Virus record (IMG/VR): IMGVR_UViG_3300047550_005039
Coordinates: 1-31,275 of that record
DNA: 31,275 bases
Direction: 5' to 3' (one strand)
From: a virus
Under the pieces are notes generated by a model that did no database searches, was not told where the DNA came from, and was given only the letters and a program-made list of their open reading frames with translations. The stretch's first letter is position 1. The number at the start of each line of letters is the position of its first letter. This document shows, piece after piece, positions 21,955-29,617 of the stretch. The position numbers and the translations under genes were made by a program.

Positions 21955-23715
21955 TTATTTCTTTGCGTTGATTTGACTTAAGATTTCTTCAACAAAATCA
22001 ACCGAATCTATGTTATCCCCCATAACGGTTCCGATAATAATTTTCTTTTTTGATAGGATATCGTAAATAACGCCCTCAATGGTATTTTCAAATATTGGAT
22101 AATAAACAGAAACATTTTTTTTCTGACCGTATCTGAAGGCTCTATCTTCACCTTGAGCGTGTTCGGCAGGTACGAATGATAGGTCGTTCATTATAACAGC
22201 CTCGGCAGCGGTTAAAGTCAGACCAACACCAGCGGCTTTTAAGTTACCCACAAAAACTTTAATTTTATCATTTTCCTGAAAGTCATCAACGGCCTTTTGT
22301 CTTGCTGGTTTAGATGTGCTACCGTCTAACGAAACACATTGTTTTCCAAAATGTTGAACTAATTTTTTTAGAGTATCTGTGAAATTAGTGAAAATGATTA
22401 CCTTCTTTCCTTGTTCGATAATATTTTCAGCTAACTCTATTGTACTTTCAATTTTTTCTTCGGCAATAATTTGTCTGACCTTTGTTAATTTAGAAAATTG
22501 AAGTGTTAATGATGATGATTCTTCTTGTTTGGTTCTGTACCAGTCATAATAATCCCCCATCAATTCTTCATACAATCTTGACCTTAATCTCAAATAAACA
22601 GGTGTTATTATTTTATCTGGTAAATCTAATACATCTTCTTTGAGTCTTCTTAGTATCTGATGTGAAGTTCTATTTCTTAATTCTTCTAAATTTGATGCTC
22701 CACTTGTATTCCAAATTCTTCTGTTACCCCCTACTTTGAATTGATATCCATTACAATATCTAACCACATATGCCATCCAATTTTGTGCTACAGGTGAATC
22801 AATTAAGTTTAATATGTTATAGTAATTTATCGGACGAGATGTAAGTGGTGTACCCGTCAATAACCATAATATTTTGATTTTTTTTGCAAAACTATTAATG
22901 AGTTTAGTTCTTTTGGCTTGTGGGTTTTGAAGATAATGAGCTTCATCAAGAATTATTAAATCAAAGTTTGATTTATCAATAAGACTATTTCCTTTTTCTT
23001 TGGGGTCGTAAAAGTTTTTAACGATATCGTAATTCATTATAACAAAATCATGTTCTAACGAATAGTTTTTTCCTTCAGCGATAAAGATACTTCTATCTGT
23101 ATAGTTTTGAATTTCTCTTGACCAATTTATCTTAAGTGAAGCTGGACAAATAATAAGAATTTTTTTAGCACCTGTTTCTAATGCTGCGATTATTGTTGAA
23201 GTTGTCTTTCCCAAACCCATGTCATCAGCTAAAATATATCTTGTACTTCCTACCAAATTTTCAATCGCAATTTTTTGATGTTCAAGAGGAGGTCTATGAG
23301 AATATTTTGAATAATCTATTTCAACTTTTTCAACTCTATGTTTTTTTATAATTGCTGTTTTTGGTAACCAAAAATCATGGTTTGTTTCACCGCTCCATAC
23401 TTTACCCCAAATATGATATGATTTGTCTTTCTCTACTAATAATTTTTCAACCCAAATTTGTTCAGGTACACCAACATATAATTTTTCATCGGCAATCTTC
23501 TGAGCAAAGTAGGGGTCGACATCAACCCATTTTTTTGCTACTTTAGATGGTATCTCATGATAAGTTATAATATAATCAGATTGAGCTCGAGTGGGAAAAA
23601 ATTTTCTATTTTTTTCTTTTTGGTATTTTAACTTAAGAATATAATTGTTATTACCGTTGTATGTTTCTAAAATATTAAGAGCCTTTTGTTCTACTGTAGT
23701 TTTTAAATCATCCAT
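21955..23715 (-). CDS. SNF2-family DNA helicase/translocase
   Basis: A 586-residue protein from ATG 23713-23715; a TTG one codon upstream is less likely. Residues about 160-400 form the first RecA-like domain with Walker A DDMGLGKTT (K170), ILIICPASL, the DEAH box (D257-H260) and the LLTGTPL motif III. The second domain has VIIFTNFTDTL, SLDGSTSKPARQKAVDDF, AAGVGLTLTAAEAVI and motif VI QGEDRAFRYGQ. The glycine-rich motifs and D-R-x-x-R-x-G-Q mark the SWI2/SNF2 class (SMARCAL1/UvsW-like). A role in branch migration, fork remodelling or repair during phage replication is expected. The N-terminal ~130 residues are a poorly conserved substrate-binding part. It is not preceded by a TATTTAT element, consistent with earlier expression. 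Confidence 0.92.
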   Translation of the reverse strand: MDDLKTTVEQKALNILETYNGNNNYILKLKYQKEKNRKFFPTRAQSDYIITYHEIPSKVAKKWVDVDPYFAQKIADEKLYVGVPEQIWVEKLLVEKDKSYHIWGKVWSGETNHDFWLPKTAIIKKHRVEKVEIDYSKYSHRPPLEHQKIAIENLVGSTRYILADDMGLGKTTSTIIAALETGAKKILIICPASLKINWSREIQNYTDRSIFIAEGKNYSLEHDFVIMNYDIVKNFYDPKEKGNSLIDKSNFDLIILDEAHYLQNPQAKRTKLINSFAKKIKILWLLTGTPLTSRPINYYNILNLIDSPVAQNWMAYVVRYCNGYQFKVGGNRRIWNTSGASNLEELRNRTSHQILRRLKEDVLDLPDKIITPVYLRLRSRLYEELMGDYYDWYRTKQEESSSLTLQFSKLTKVRQIIAEEKIESTIELAENIIEQGKKVIIFTNFTDTLKKLVQHFGKQCVSLDGSTSKPARQKAVDDFQENDKIKVFVGNLKAAGVGLTLTAAEAVIMNDLSFVPAEHAQGEDRAFRYGQKKNVSVYYPIFENTIEGVIYDILSKKKIIIGTVMGDNIDSVDFVEEILSQINAKK

Positions 23716-23761
23716 CAAAATTTACAAAATCCAATTTCATGAATAATAAGTAAAAAACAAA

Positions 23762-23768
23762 TATTTAT
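23762..23768 (+). promoter_or_regulatory. TATTTAT element upstream of the neck candidate
   Basis: It lies 4 nt before ATG 23773 in the divergent gap with the helicase gene. If this is a -10 box, transcription would start at or near the AUG. Confidence 0.55.
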
Positions 23769-23772
23769 CAAT

Positions 23773-24288
23773 ATGTCTACTAATAAAGTTCCAATTACAA
23801 GGTTAGGTAAATTTTTCGGTGCTGAAGATTTCGCACTCGATATTGAAATGGGAAGAGAATGGTTAGAGGGTGATATGAATTTCACTCTGGTTTTATATAG
23901 GGTTGATAGATACAAAACTAAAACAGATGATGTATATGGTGAAACAGTGTCAGATGGGATAAAGTTTTTTCCACCTGTTGAGTTTAAAGGTTTTGTTTAT
24001 ATTGCTCCCCCTGAAAATAAAAATATGGGTAACTCAAAAGTAGAACAGATGGAACCTGGTAATTTAAGAGTTTCTGTTTATCAATCTCATTTAGATGAAT
24101 TAGGTATTGAAATTTCTTTTGGTGATTATATTGGTTATTACGAAACAGAAACAAGAGTTAGATATTATTCAGTTGCGAATGACGGAAGGGTAGTCTCAGA
24201 TAATAAACATACTTACGGTGGTTATAAACCTTATTATAGGACTATAATCGCCACACCAGTTACAAATAACGAATTCAGAGGGTTATAA
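23773..24288 (+). CDS. Putative neck / head-tail connector protein (T4 gp14-position)
   Basis: A 171-residue protein, probably a mostly-beta virion component. NFTLVLYRVDRYKTKTDDVYGE opens it, then FKGFVYIAPPE, GNLRVSVYQSHLDELGIEIS, GDYIGYYETETRVRYYSV and YYRTIIATPV. The combination of an L-x-x-x-G-I-x-I strand, G-D-Y-I and a following strand ending in Y-x-V is seen in neck proteins of the gp14 type, but no single motif decides this. It lies between the gp13-like gene and the tail-terminator candidate, which matches T4 gene order 13-14-15-18-19. The stop overlaps the next ATG (ATAATGA). Confidence 0.5.
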   Translation: MSTNKVPITRLGKFFGAEDFALDIEMGREWLEGDMNFTLVLYRVDRYKTKTDDVYGETVSDGIKFFPPVEFKGFVYIAPPENKNMGNSKVEQMEPGNLRVSVYQSHLDELGIEISFGDYIGYYETETRVRYYSVANDGRVVSDNKHTYGGYKPYYRTIIATPVTNNEFRGL

Positions 24289-24890
24289 TGAAAATTTTAA
24301 TAAACGAACATCAATTTAATTTGATAAAAGAACAAACTGAAGGTTTAGAATCTTTTGTGGACACTATTATTAATAAGTTTCCCGAAGCTAAAGATTATAA
24401 AGATGTTATTTTAAAATCGATTATAAATTCAGGTTGTAAAAAAATTGAGTTTGCACATTTTAAATTTCCCGCTTCGGGAGTTGCTATGACCAACGGTGTG
24501 ATGATAAATAAAAATATGTTAGGTCAACCACTATATAATCTCCTTTTTGTGATATTTCACGAAATTGCCCATTCTTACCAATATAGAAAGTTTGGCGAGG
24601 AAAAAATGATGGACTTATATACTGACAATGTTTCAATAAAAGACGCGGCAAAATTTATGAAAGAAGTTGAAATTGTAGCGGATGAATTTGCAACTAGAAA
24701 ATGTAGAGAATTCATAAAATTGGGCCTCTTAAAAAATGTTACATTCTCAGGTTTTTATAATCAATTACCATTAGTACATTTTGAAAGTTTCATCAAAAGT
24801 ATTAAAGACAAACTTGAATCAAAAAATTTAAAAACAATTGAAGAAAAAACATCTTTCATGTATAACATGATAAAATCTGAAATTGAATAA
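24288..24890 (+). CDS. HExxH metallopeptidase-like protein with shared capsid-targeting-like leader
   Basis: A 200-residue protein. Zinc-peptidase motif HEIAH (H91, E92, H95) sits on a hydrophobic helix (LLFVIFHEIAHSYQY). About 33 residues on, EVEIVADEFA offers E128 as the third ligand, the gluzincin-like arrangement E-x-x-x-D. No signal peptide or transmembrane helix is present. Residues 1-16, MKILINEHQFNLIKEQ, align without gaps to the leader of the three LRR-like proteins although the rest is unrelated, and give an I-K-E-Q potential prohead-protease site. It is translationally coupled to the neck candidate upstream (1-nt overlap). The target could be host proteins after ejection, or virion proteins during maturation; both are inference. 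Confidence 0.7.
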   Translation: MKILINEHQFNLIKEQTEGLESFVDTIINKFPEAKDYKDVILKSIINSGCKKIEFAHFKFPASGVAMTNGVMINKNMLGQPLYNLLFVIFHEIAHSYQYRKFGEEKMMDLYTDNVSIKDAAKFMKEVEIVADEFATRKCREFIKLGLLKNVTFSGFYNQLPLVHFESFIKSIKDKLESKNLKTIEEKTSFMYNMIKSEIE

Positions 24891-24898
24891 TTATTATT

Positions 24899-25939
24899 AT
24901 GGGGTTTCCAAAACAAATAAAGAAAAATATTTCATTAACACCTTATAGAACACTTTATCCAAGACGTGTTGAATTATTGGATAAAATAAATGAACATGGT
25001 ACATTCCTACCTAAATCAATTTTACATGCCGATTTGGATAGAGGATTTTTAGATTTTGTAAAAAATGATTTAAGGGTGGTAGTTGAAGGTAAAACAATTC
25101 CAAATGTTGATATTATTATCACAACACAAAATTGGTCTCAGTTTACTCAAACTTGGAAGTTCCAAGATTTAGATAAAAATGCTTCCCCACCTTTTATAAC
25201 TGTCGTTAGAGCACCTGAAATAAAATACGGTACAAATCCTTCTTTAAGATATACAATACCTGTAAGAAGACAATTTTATTATGCTTCAGTTCCAAGTTTT
25301 GATGGTGATAGATTAAATGTAGATGTTTATCAAATACCTGAACCGATACCTGTTGATATAAATTATTCGGTAAAAATTATTTGTAATAGAATGAGAGAAT
25401 TGAACGCTCTCAATAAAACTATTTTACAACATTTTTCTTCTCGACAAGCCTATGTTAATATAAAAGGTCATTATATACCTATAATTTGGAATAATGTTTC
25501 TGATGAATCAGTTATGGAACTTGAGAAAAGAAAATATTATGTTCAAAGTTATGAATTTACAATGTTAGGTTTCTTAATGGATGAGGATGAGTTTGTTATT
25601 AAGCCAGGTGTTGAAAGAGTTTTCCAAATTTATGAAACCGCTGATAGGACAAGGAAATCAGGAAAGAGAAAACAATTGTCTGACCCAGCAACTTATAATG
25701 TTTCCGTTGAATTTGCCGATTCTGAAATTTTACAACTTAAACGTATTTACGATACTGTTGATTTAAGTTGGATATCATCTGAAAATGTGGATACGTATGA
25801 TGTCTTTATTAATGGTTTATATTTTGGTTCTAACCTTACGGATATTAATGTAAAAGGTGATGATTTGTTACGTTTTGAAATTGTAAAAACGATACCTAAT
25901 CAAACATCAAACTTGCTTTTTGAAGCAACAATAGTTTAA
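24899..25939 (+). CDS. Putative tail terminator / tail-completion protein (T4 gp15-position)
   Basis: A 346-residue protein. The first ~230 residues read as an alpha/beta structural domain: VDIIITTQNWSQFTQTWKFQ, PFITVVRAPEIKYGTNP, YQIPEPIPVDINYSVKII, NRMRELNALNKTILQHFS and YYVQSYEFTMLGFL. These segments, with hydrophobic strands, a conserved P-I/V-D-I-x-Y and an amphipathic helix, resemble tail-terminator folds that cap the sheath and tube. A C-terminal beta domain (about 265-346) has a fibronectin-like look (VDLSWISSENVDTYDVFING). It lies just ahead of the sheath and after the neck candidate. The stop overlaps that of a convergent gene. Confidence 0.5.
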   Translation: MGFPKQIKKNISLTPYRTLYPRRVELLDKINEHGTFLPKSILHADLDRGFLDFVKNDLRVVVEGKTIPNVDIIITTQNWSQFTQTWKFQDLDKNASPPFITVVRAPEIKYGTNPSLRYTIPVRRQFYYASVPSFDGDRLNVDVYQIPEPIPVDINYSVKIICNRMRELNALNKTILQHFSSRQAYVNIKGHYIPIIWNNVSDESVMELEKRKYYVQSYEFTMLGFLMDEDEFVIKPGVERVFQIYETADRTRKSGKRKQLSDPATYNVSVEFADSEILQLKRIYDTVDLSWISSENVDTYDVFINGLYFGSNLTDINVKGDDLLRFEIVKTIPNQTSNLLFEATIV

Positions 25940-26094
25940 TTTTCACCATAGATATCTTTCTTTTCTTTACAAGTTTCTAAAATTAAATTCTCTAAAAATT
26001 TGTAAATTTTCAATCCTTTTTTTTCACAATGTTTTTTCAACATTTCGTGTGCCTCTATTGATATCTTTAGATTTTTTATTTTCTTGTTTTCCAT
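25936..26094 (-). CDS. Small ribbon-helix-helix-like DNA-binding protein
   Basis: A 52-residue protein from ATG 26092-26094; the longer frame from 26145 would swallow a TATTTAT element and its extra residues look non-coding. KNLKISIEAHEMLKKHCEKKGLKIYKFLENLILETCK fits a short N-terminal beta strand followed by two helices, as in Arc/MetJ/CopG-type repressors (no more than a pattern match). It is the only minus-strand gene within the tail module, between the tail-terminator candidate and the sheath, and its stop overlaps the convergent stop. A 6-bp inverted repeat lies upstream of its promoter. It may autoregulate or control the divergent sheath promoter. Confidence 0.6.
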   Translation of the reverse strand: MENKKIKNLKISIEAHEMLKKHCEKKGLKIYKFLENLILETCKEKKDIYGEN

Positions 26095-26100
26095 ACTAAT

Positions 26101-26107
26101 ATAAATA
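26101..26107 (-). promoter_or_regulatory. TATTTAT element upstream of the RHH-like gene
   Basis: It lies 6 nt before ATG 26094 on the minus strand. It is divergent from the sheath element at 26186-26192, about 80 bp away. Confidence 0.5.
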
Positions 26108-26136
26108 GGCAGAAAAAAGGAAGAAATAAATCTGCC
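26108..26136. promoter_or_regulatory. Inverted repeat, possible operator
   Basis: GGCAGA at 26108-26113 and TCTGCC at 26131-26136 are perfect inverted arms 17 nt apart. They touch the TATTTAT element of the RHH-like gene. Possible binding site for that protein; short arms, so weak. Confidence 0.3.
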
Positions 26137-26185
26137 ACGATACAAATATTATTTGAAAAGTAAAGTTTTTTCATTCGGGAACTAA

Positions 26186-26192
26186 TATTTAT
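26186..26192 (+). promoter_or_regulatory. TATTTAT element upstream of the tail sheath gene
   Basis: The extended form TAATATTTATGATAAAA matches that of the gp13-like gene. It lies 34 nt before ATG 26227. The tail tube gene has nearly the same spacing (35 nt), giving these two abundant proteins real 5' leaders. Confidence 0.6.
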
Positions 26193-26226
26193 GATAAAAT
26201 AAATCTGATTAGAAATTAATTAAATA

Positions 26227-29200
26227 ATGGCAACAAACAGCAAAGTATTCGTGTCACCTGGTGTGTACACATCTGAAAGAGATTTAAGCTTTGTAACTCA
26301 AAGTGTTGGTGTTACGACTTTAGGTATAGTTGGTGAGGCTTTAAAAGGTCCAGCTTTCGAACCTATTTTTATTAGTAATTACAGCGAGTTCGAAACTTAT
26401 TTCGGTGGAACAAACCCTGAAAAATTTATAAACACACAAATTCCAAAATATGAAGCATCATATATAGCGAAGGCGTATTTGCAACAATCCAACCAAATGT
26501 TCATGACAAGAATATTAGGTTTATCGGGTTATGATGCGGGTCCTTCTTGGTCTATTCAAACAATTGCAAATGTGGATTCTACAACAGTGGGATTCCAAAA
26601 AGATTGTACGAGTATACCTGATTACATGTCACAAACATGTACATTAAGTTGTACTGGTAGAACTGTAACAATCAGTGTAGATTTCTCTGGTTGTACAAAT
26701 CAAGATGGTAGTATATCTTACTTAACATCTTTCCCTGCGGAAATTGATTGTTTACTTACAACACCATATACAAAATTTAATGGTGGTACCTCATCTTTAA
26801 AGAGTGATATTAATTCTCAATTGTTATCAGTATTTGCAAACAATAGTTTGTCAGGTACTTCAATCAATTATTGGGGTAGCATTCCAACTGACGATTATAA
26901 CATTTTAAGTACAACATTTACAGGTGAAACTAACGTATTCGGTGTTCCGAATGTTTCGGCTGATTACACTGATTACACATCACCGTATAACGACCCTTGG
27001 TATTATGCGTTGTTTGATAACTTTAGTGGTAACAGTTACTCAGGATATTCATTCTGGACTGTAGTAAGTAACTTAGTATTGTTACCTACAACAGCAACAA
27101 CTACTACTACAACATCAACTTCAACTACTACGACAACAGTTAATCCTTGTTCAACTACAACAACAACTGTACCTTCAACAACAACTACAACTACTGTTAC
27201 AAACTGTTTCTCAGGAACTGTAACAGGTGTTATATACTTGTATTCTGGTGATAGTTATTCTAACTATAATAACTTAGTAGTAGGTACATTGAGGTCAAGA
27301 GGTTTATCAACTTATAGTTCAACAGAACACGGACCTAATTATGAAGTAGACCAACTTAGTGCTGTGACTTTGGATTTCTCTGGTACTTATTCAGCGGTAA
27401 CTAAGAATCCTTTCTCAACATTTGGTGTTAATGTTACTAATAAAAATGGTAAAACATTTGCTTTCAAAACATCACTTCAATCTTCAGATGCTACTTATGC
27501 ACCTAAAGTATTCGGTGTAAGTAACTTCTCAAAACCAAGAACTGAAACACCTTTATTTATGGAAGAAACTTTCCAAAGTATGTTAAACTGGGCATACAAG
27601 AAAGGATATATCAGAGGTTTGAGACAAGAATTAATCGCATTACCAAGTGCAAGAAGTAACGATAGTTCAAGTATCGGTTTCTATTTAGAAAGATACCAAG
27701 CACCAGAAAGTCCTTGGGTTGTTTCTGAATTAAGAGGTACAAGTGTTTACAGACTCTTTAAATTCATATCAATAGCTGATGGTAACAGTGCTAATGACCA
27801 AATAAAAATCTCTATGATTAATATGTCATTCTCTAACCAAACATTTGATGTGTTAGTAAGAGATTTCTATGATACTGATGATTCACCTGTGGTTTTAGAG
27901 AAATTCACAAACTGTTCAATGGACCCAGGTCAGAATAACTTTATCGCTAAGAAAATAGGTTCTTCTAATGGTGAGTTTGCTTTAAACTCGACTTACATAA
28001 TGGTTGAGATGAATGAAGACGCTCCAGTGGATGCGTTACCTTGTGGTTTCGAGGGTTATACTTTCAGAAACTATGATGGTGTTAATTCTCCATTCCCTAT
28101 CTACAAAACTAAGTATGACTATCCAGGTGAAGTTGTATACGACCCACCATTTGGTTATACAACAGGTGCTGATAATCCTACAGTAAGTGCAGGTGATAAT
28201 GTAAGAAGAACTTACTTAGGTATCTCAAGTAGTGTTGGATATGATTTAGATTTCTTCCAATATGTAGGTAAACAAAATACAAACACAACATGTGACCCTG
28301 TTCCTCAAGAATGGTCTTACATGTCTAAAGGTTTCCACATGGACTCAGGTGCGACAGTAGTTACAATTCCTGATGTATATTCTACTTCAGGTAAGACAAT
28401 GTTCGCAGTAGGTGTGGCTGATTTCAGAAATGACCCTGATAGTCAAGAAAACCCTTACTACAGATTATATGCGAGAAAATTCTCGTTGTTAGTTCACGGT
28501 GGTTTCGATGGTTGGGACATTTATAGAGAGTACAGAACAAACTCAGATAGATTCCAAACTGGTTCAAGTGGTTTCTTAGAAGGTGCTTGTGTTTCAGATA
28601 GATATCCAAACGCATCAGGTGCTGGTATGTTCAGAAGAATCACAATAGGAGACAACACTCAAGATTGGTCAAATACTGACTACTACGCTTACTTGTTAGG
28701 TCAACAAACGTTCTCTAACCCTGAAGCTGTGAACATCAACGTGTTTGTAACACCAGGTATTGATTATGTAAATAACAGTAACCTTGTTGAAGACGCAATC
28801 GAAATGATTGAGTATAACAGAGCTGACTCTCTTTACGTATGTACAACTCCTGACTATAACATGTTTGTACCTTCTACAACAAACTCAGCGGATTTAATTT
28901 ATCCACAAGAAGCTGTAGATAATTTGGCAAACACTGGTATAGATTCAAACTATACAGCTACTTACTATCCTTGGGTATTAACAAGAGATACCGTTAACAA
29001 CACTCAATTGTATATTCCAGCAACAGCTGAAGTTACAAGAAACTTGGCGTTGACAGATAATATCGCTTTCCCTTGGTTCGCATCAGCGGGTTACACAAGA
29101 GGTATAGTAAACTCAATAAAAGCTAGAAAGAAACTCACTCAAGAAGACAGAGATACTTTATACGTTGGTAGAATAAACCCTATCGCTACTTTCTCTGACG

Positions 29201-29565
29201 TAGGTACAGTAATTTGGGGTAATAAAACTCTTCAAATTGCAGAGTCTGCTCTTGATAGAATCAATGTAAGAAGATTACTTTTACAAGCTCGTAAATTAAT
29301 ATCTGCGGTGGCTGTAAGGTTATTATTCGAACAGAATGATGCTAAAGTGAGACAAGATTTCTTAGATGCGGTTAACCCTATCTTAGATGCTATAAGAAGA
29401 GACAGAGGTCTTTACGATTTCCGTGTAACAGTTTCTTCTTCAGCTGAAGACTTAGATAAAAACCAATTAGTAGGTAAGATTTACATCAAACCAACTAAAG
29501 CATTAGAATTCATAGATATCGAATTCTTGATTACACCAACAGGTGCATCATTTGAGAATATCTAA
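26227..29565 (+). CDS. Contractile tail sheath protein (T4 gp18-like), enlarged
   Basis: An 1112-residue protein. The N-terminus is typical of sheaths (VFVSPGVYTSERDLSFVTQS, then VGVTTLGIVGEALKGPAFEP and a YFGG segment). The C-terminus has the conserved core: ARKKLTQEDRDTLY, INPIATFSDVGTVIWGNKTL, DRINVRRLLLQARKLISAV, NDAKVRQDFLDAVNPILDAI and a final strand FIDIEFLITPTG. Sheath subunits polymerise round the tube and contract to drive it into the cell. It is much longer than T4 gp18 (659). The extra mass is in the middle and includes a Thr-rich stretch at about 288-325 bounded by Cys near 311 and 327. Such insertions are expected on the outer surface of the sheath. A terminator follows. Confidence 0.93.
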   Translation: MATNSKVFVSPGVYTSERDLSFVTQSVGVTTLGIVGEALKGPAFEPIFISNYSEFETYFGGTNPEKFINTQIPKYEASYIAKAYLQQSNQMFMTRILGLSGYDAGPSWSIQTIANVDSTTVGFQKDCTSIPDYMSQTCTLSCTGRTVTISVDFSGCTNQDGSISYLTSFPAEIDCLLTTPYTKFNGGTSSLKSDINSQLLSVFANNSLSGTSINYWGSIPTDDYNILSTTFTGETNVFGVPNVSADYTDYTSPYNDPWYYALFDNFSGNSYSGYSFWTVVSNLVLLPTTATTTTTTSTSTTTTTVNPCSTTTTTVPSTTTTTTVTNCFSGTVTGVIYLYSGDSYSNYNNLVVGTLRSRGLSTYSSTEHGPNYEVDQLSAVTLDFSGTYSAVTKNPFSTFGVNVTNKNGKTFAFKTSLQSSDATYAPKVFGVSNFSKPRTETPLFMEETFQSMLNWAYKKGYIRGLRQELIALPSARSNDSSSIGFYLERYQAPESPWVVSELRGTSVYRLFKFISIADGNSANDQIKISMINMSFSNQTFDVLVRDFYDTDDSPVVLEKFTNCSMDPGQNNFIAKKIGSSNGEFALNSTYIMVEMNEDAPVDALPCGFEGYTFRNYDGVNSPFPIYKTKYDYPGEVVYDPPFGYTTGADNPTVSAGDNVRRTYLGISSSVGYDLDFFQYVGKQNTNTTCDPVPQEWSYMSKGFHMDSGATVVTIPDVYSTSGKTMFAVGVADFRNDPDSQENPYYRLYARKFSLLVHGGFDGWDIYREYRTNSDRFQTGSSGFLEGACVSDRYPNASGAGMFRRITIGDNTQDWSNTDYYAYLLGQQTFSNPEAVNINVFVTPGIDYVNNSNLVEDAIEMIEYNRADSLYVCTTPDYNMFVPSTTNSADLIYPQEAVDNLANTGIDSNYTATYYPWVLTRDTVNNTQLYIPATAEVTRNLALTDNIAFPWFASAGYTRGIVNSIKARKKLTQEDRDTLYVGRINPIATFSDVGTVIWGNKTLQIAESALDRINVRRLLLQARKLISAVAVRLLFEQNDAKVRQDFLDAVNPILDAIRRDRGLYDFRVTVSSSAEDLDKNQLVGKIYIKPTKALEFIDIEFLITPTGASFENI
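27086..27207 (+). repeat. ACN-rich low-complexity run encoding a poly-Thr segment
   Basis: The run is mostly ACA and ACT codons with occasional Ser, Val and Pro, and Cys codons at intervals. The mixed synonymous Thr codons argue for selection on the protein rather than pure DNA slippage. Confidence 0.85.
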
Positions 29566-29572
29566 TATTTAT
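29566..29572 (+). promoter_or_regulatory. TATTTAT element directly after the sheath stop, ahead of a terminator hairpin
   Basis: TAA-TATTTAT, as at 20283-20289, but the next start (29618) is 45 nt away and a strong hairpin lies between. It may be a promoter with an attenuator, or part of the sheath 3' end. Confidence 0.4.
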
Positions 29573-29579
29573 TAATAAC

Positions 29580-29603
29580 GGTGGGGAGTAATCCCCACCT
29601 TTT
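29580..29603 (+). terminator. Rho-independent terminator after the tail sheath gene
   Basis: Perfect 8-bp arms GGTGGGGA (29580-29587) and TCCCCACC (29592-29599) with the loop GTAA, a GNRA tetraloop, followed by TTTT. It lies 15 nt past the sheath stop. Confidence 0.85.
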
Positions 29604-29617
29604 AGCCAATATAGAAA

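Noticed and set aside
23715-23915. Minus-strand 66-codon frame overlapping the neck candidate
   Set aside because: It lies antisense to a convincing gene that has its own TATTTAT element and start, and shows no motif.
26095-26145. Longer start for the RHH-like gene
   Set aside because: The extra 17 residues would include the TATTTAT element and part of the inverted repeat; the ATG at 26094 has the usual 6-nt spacing.
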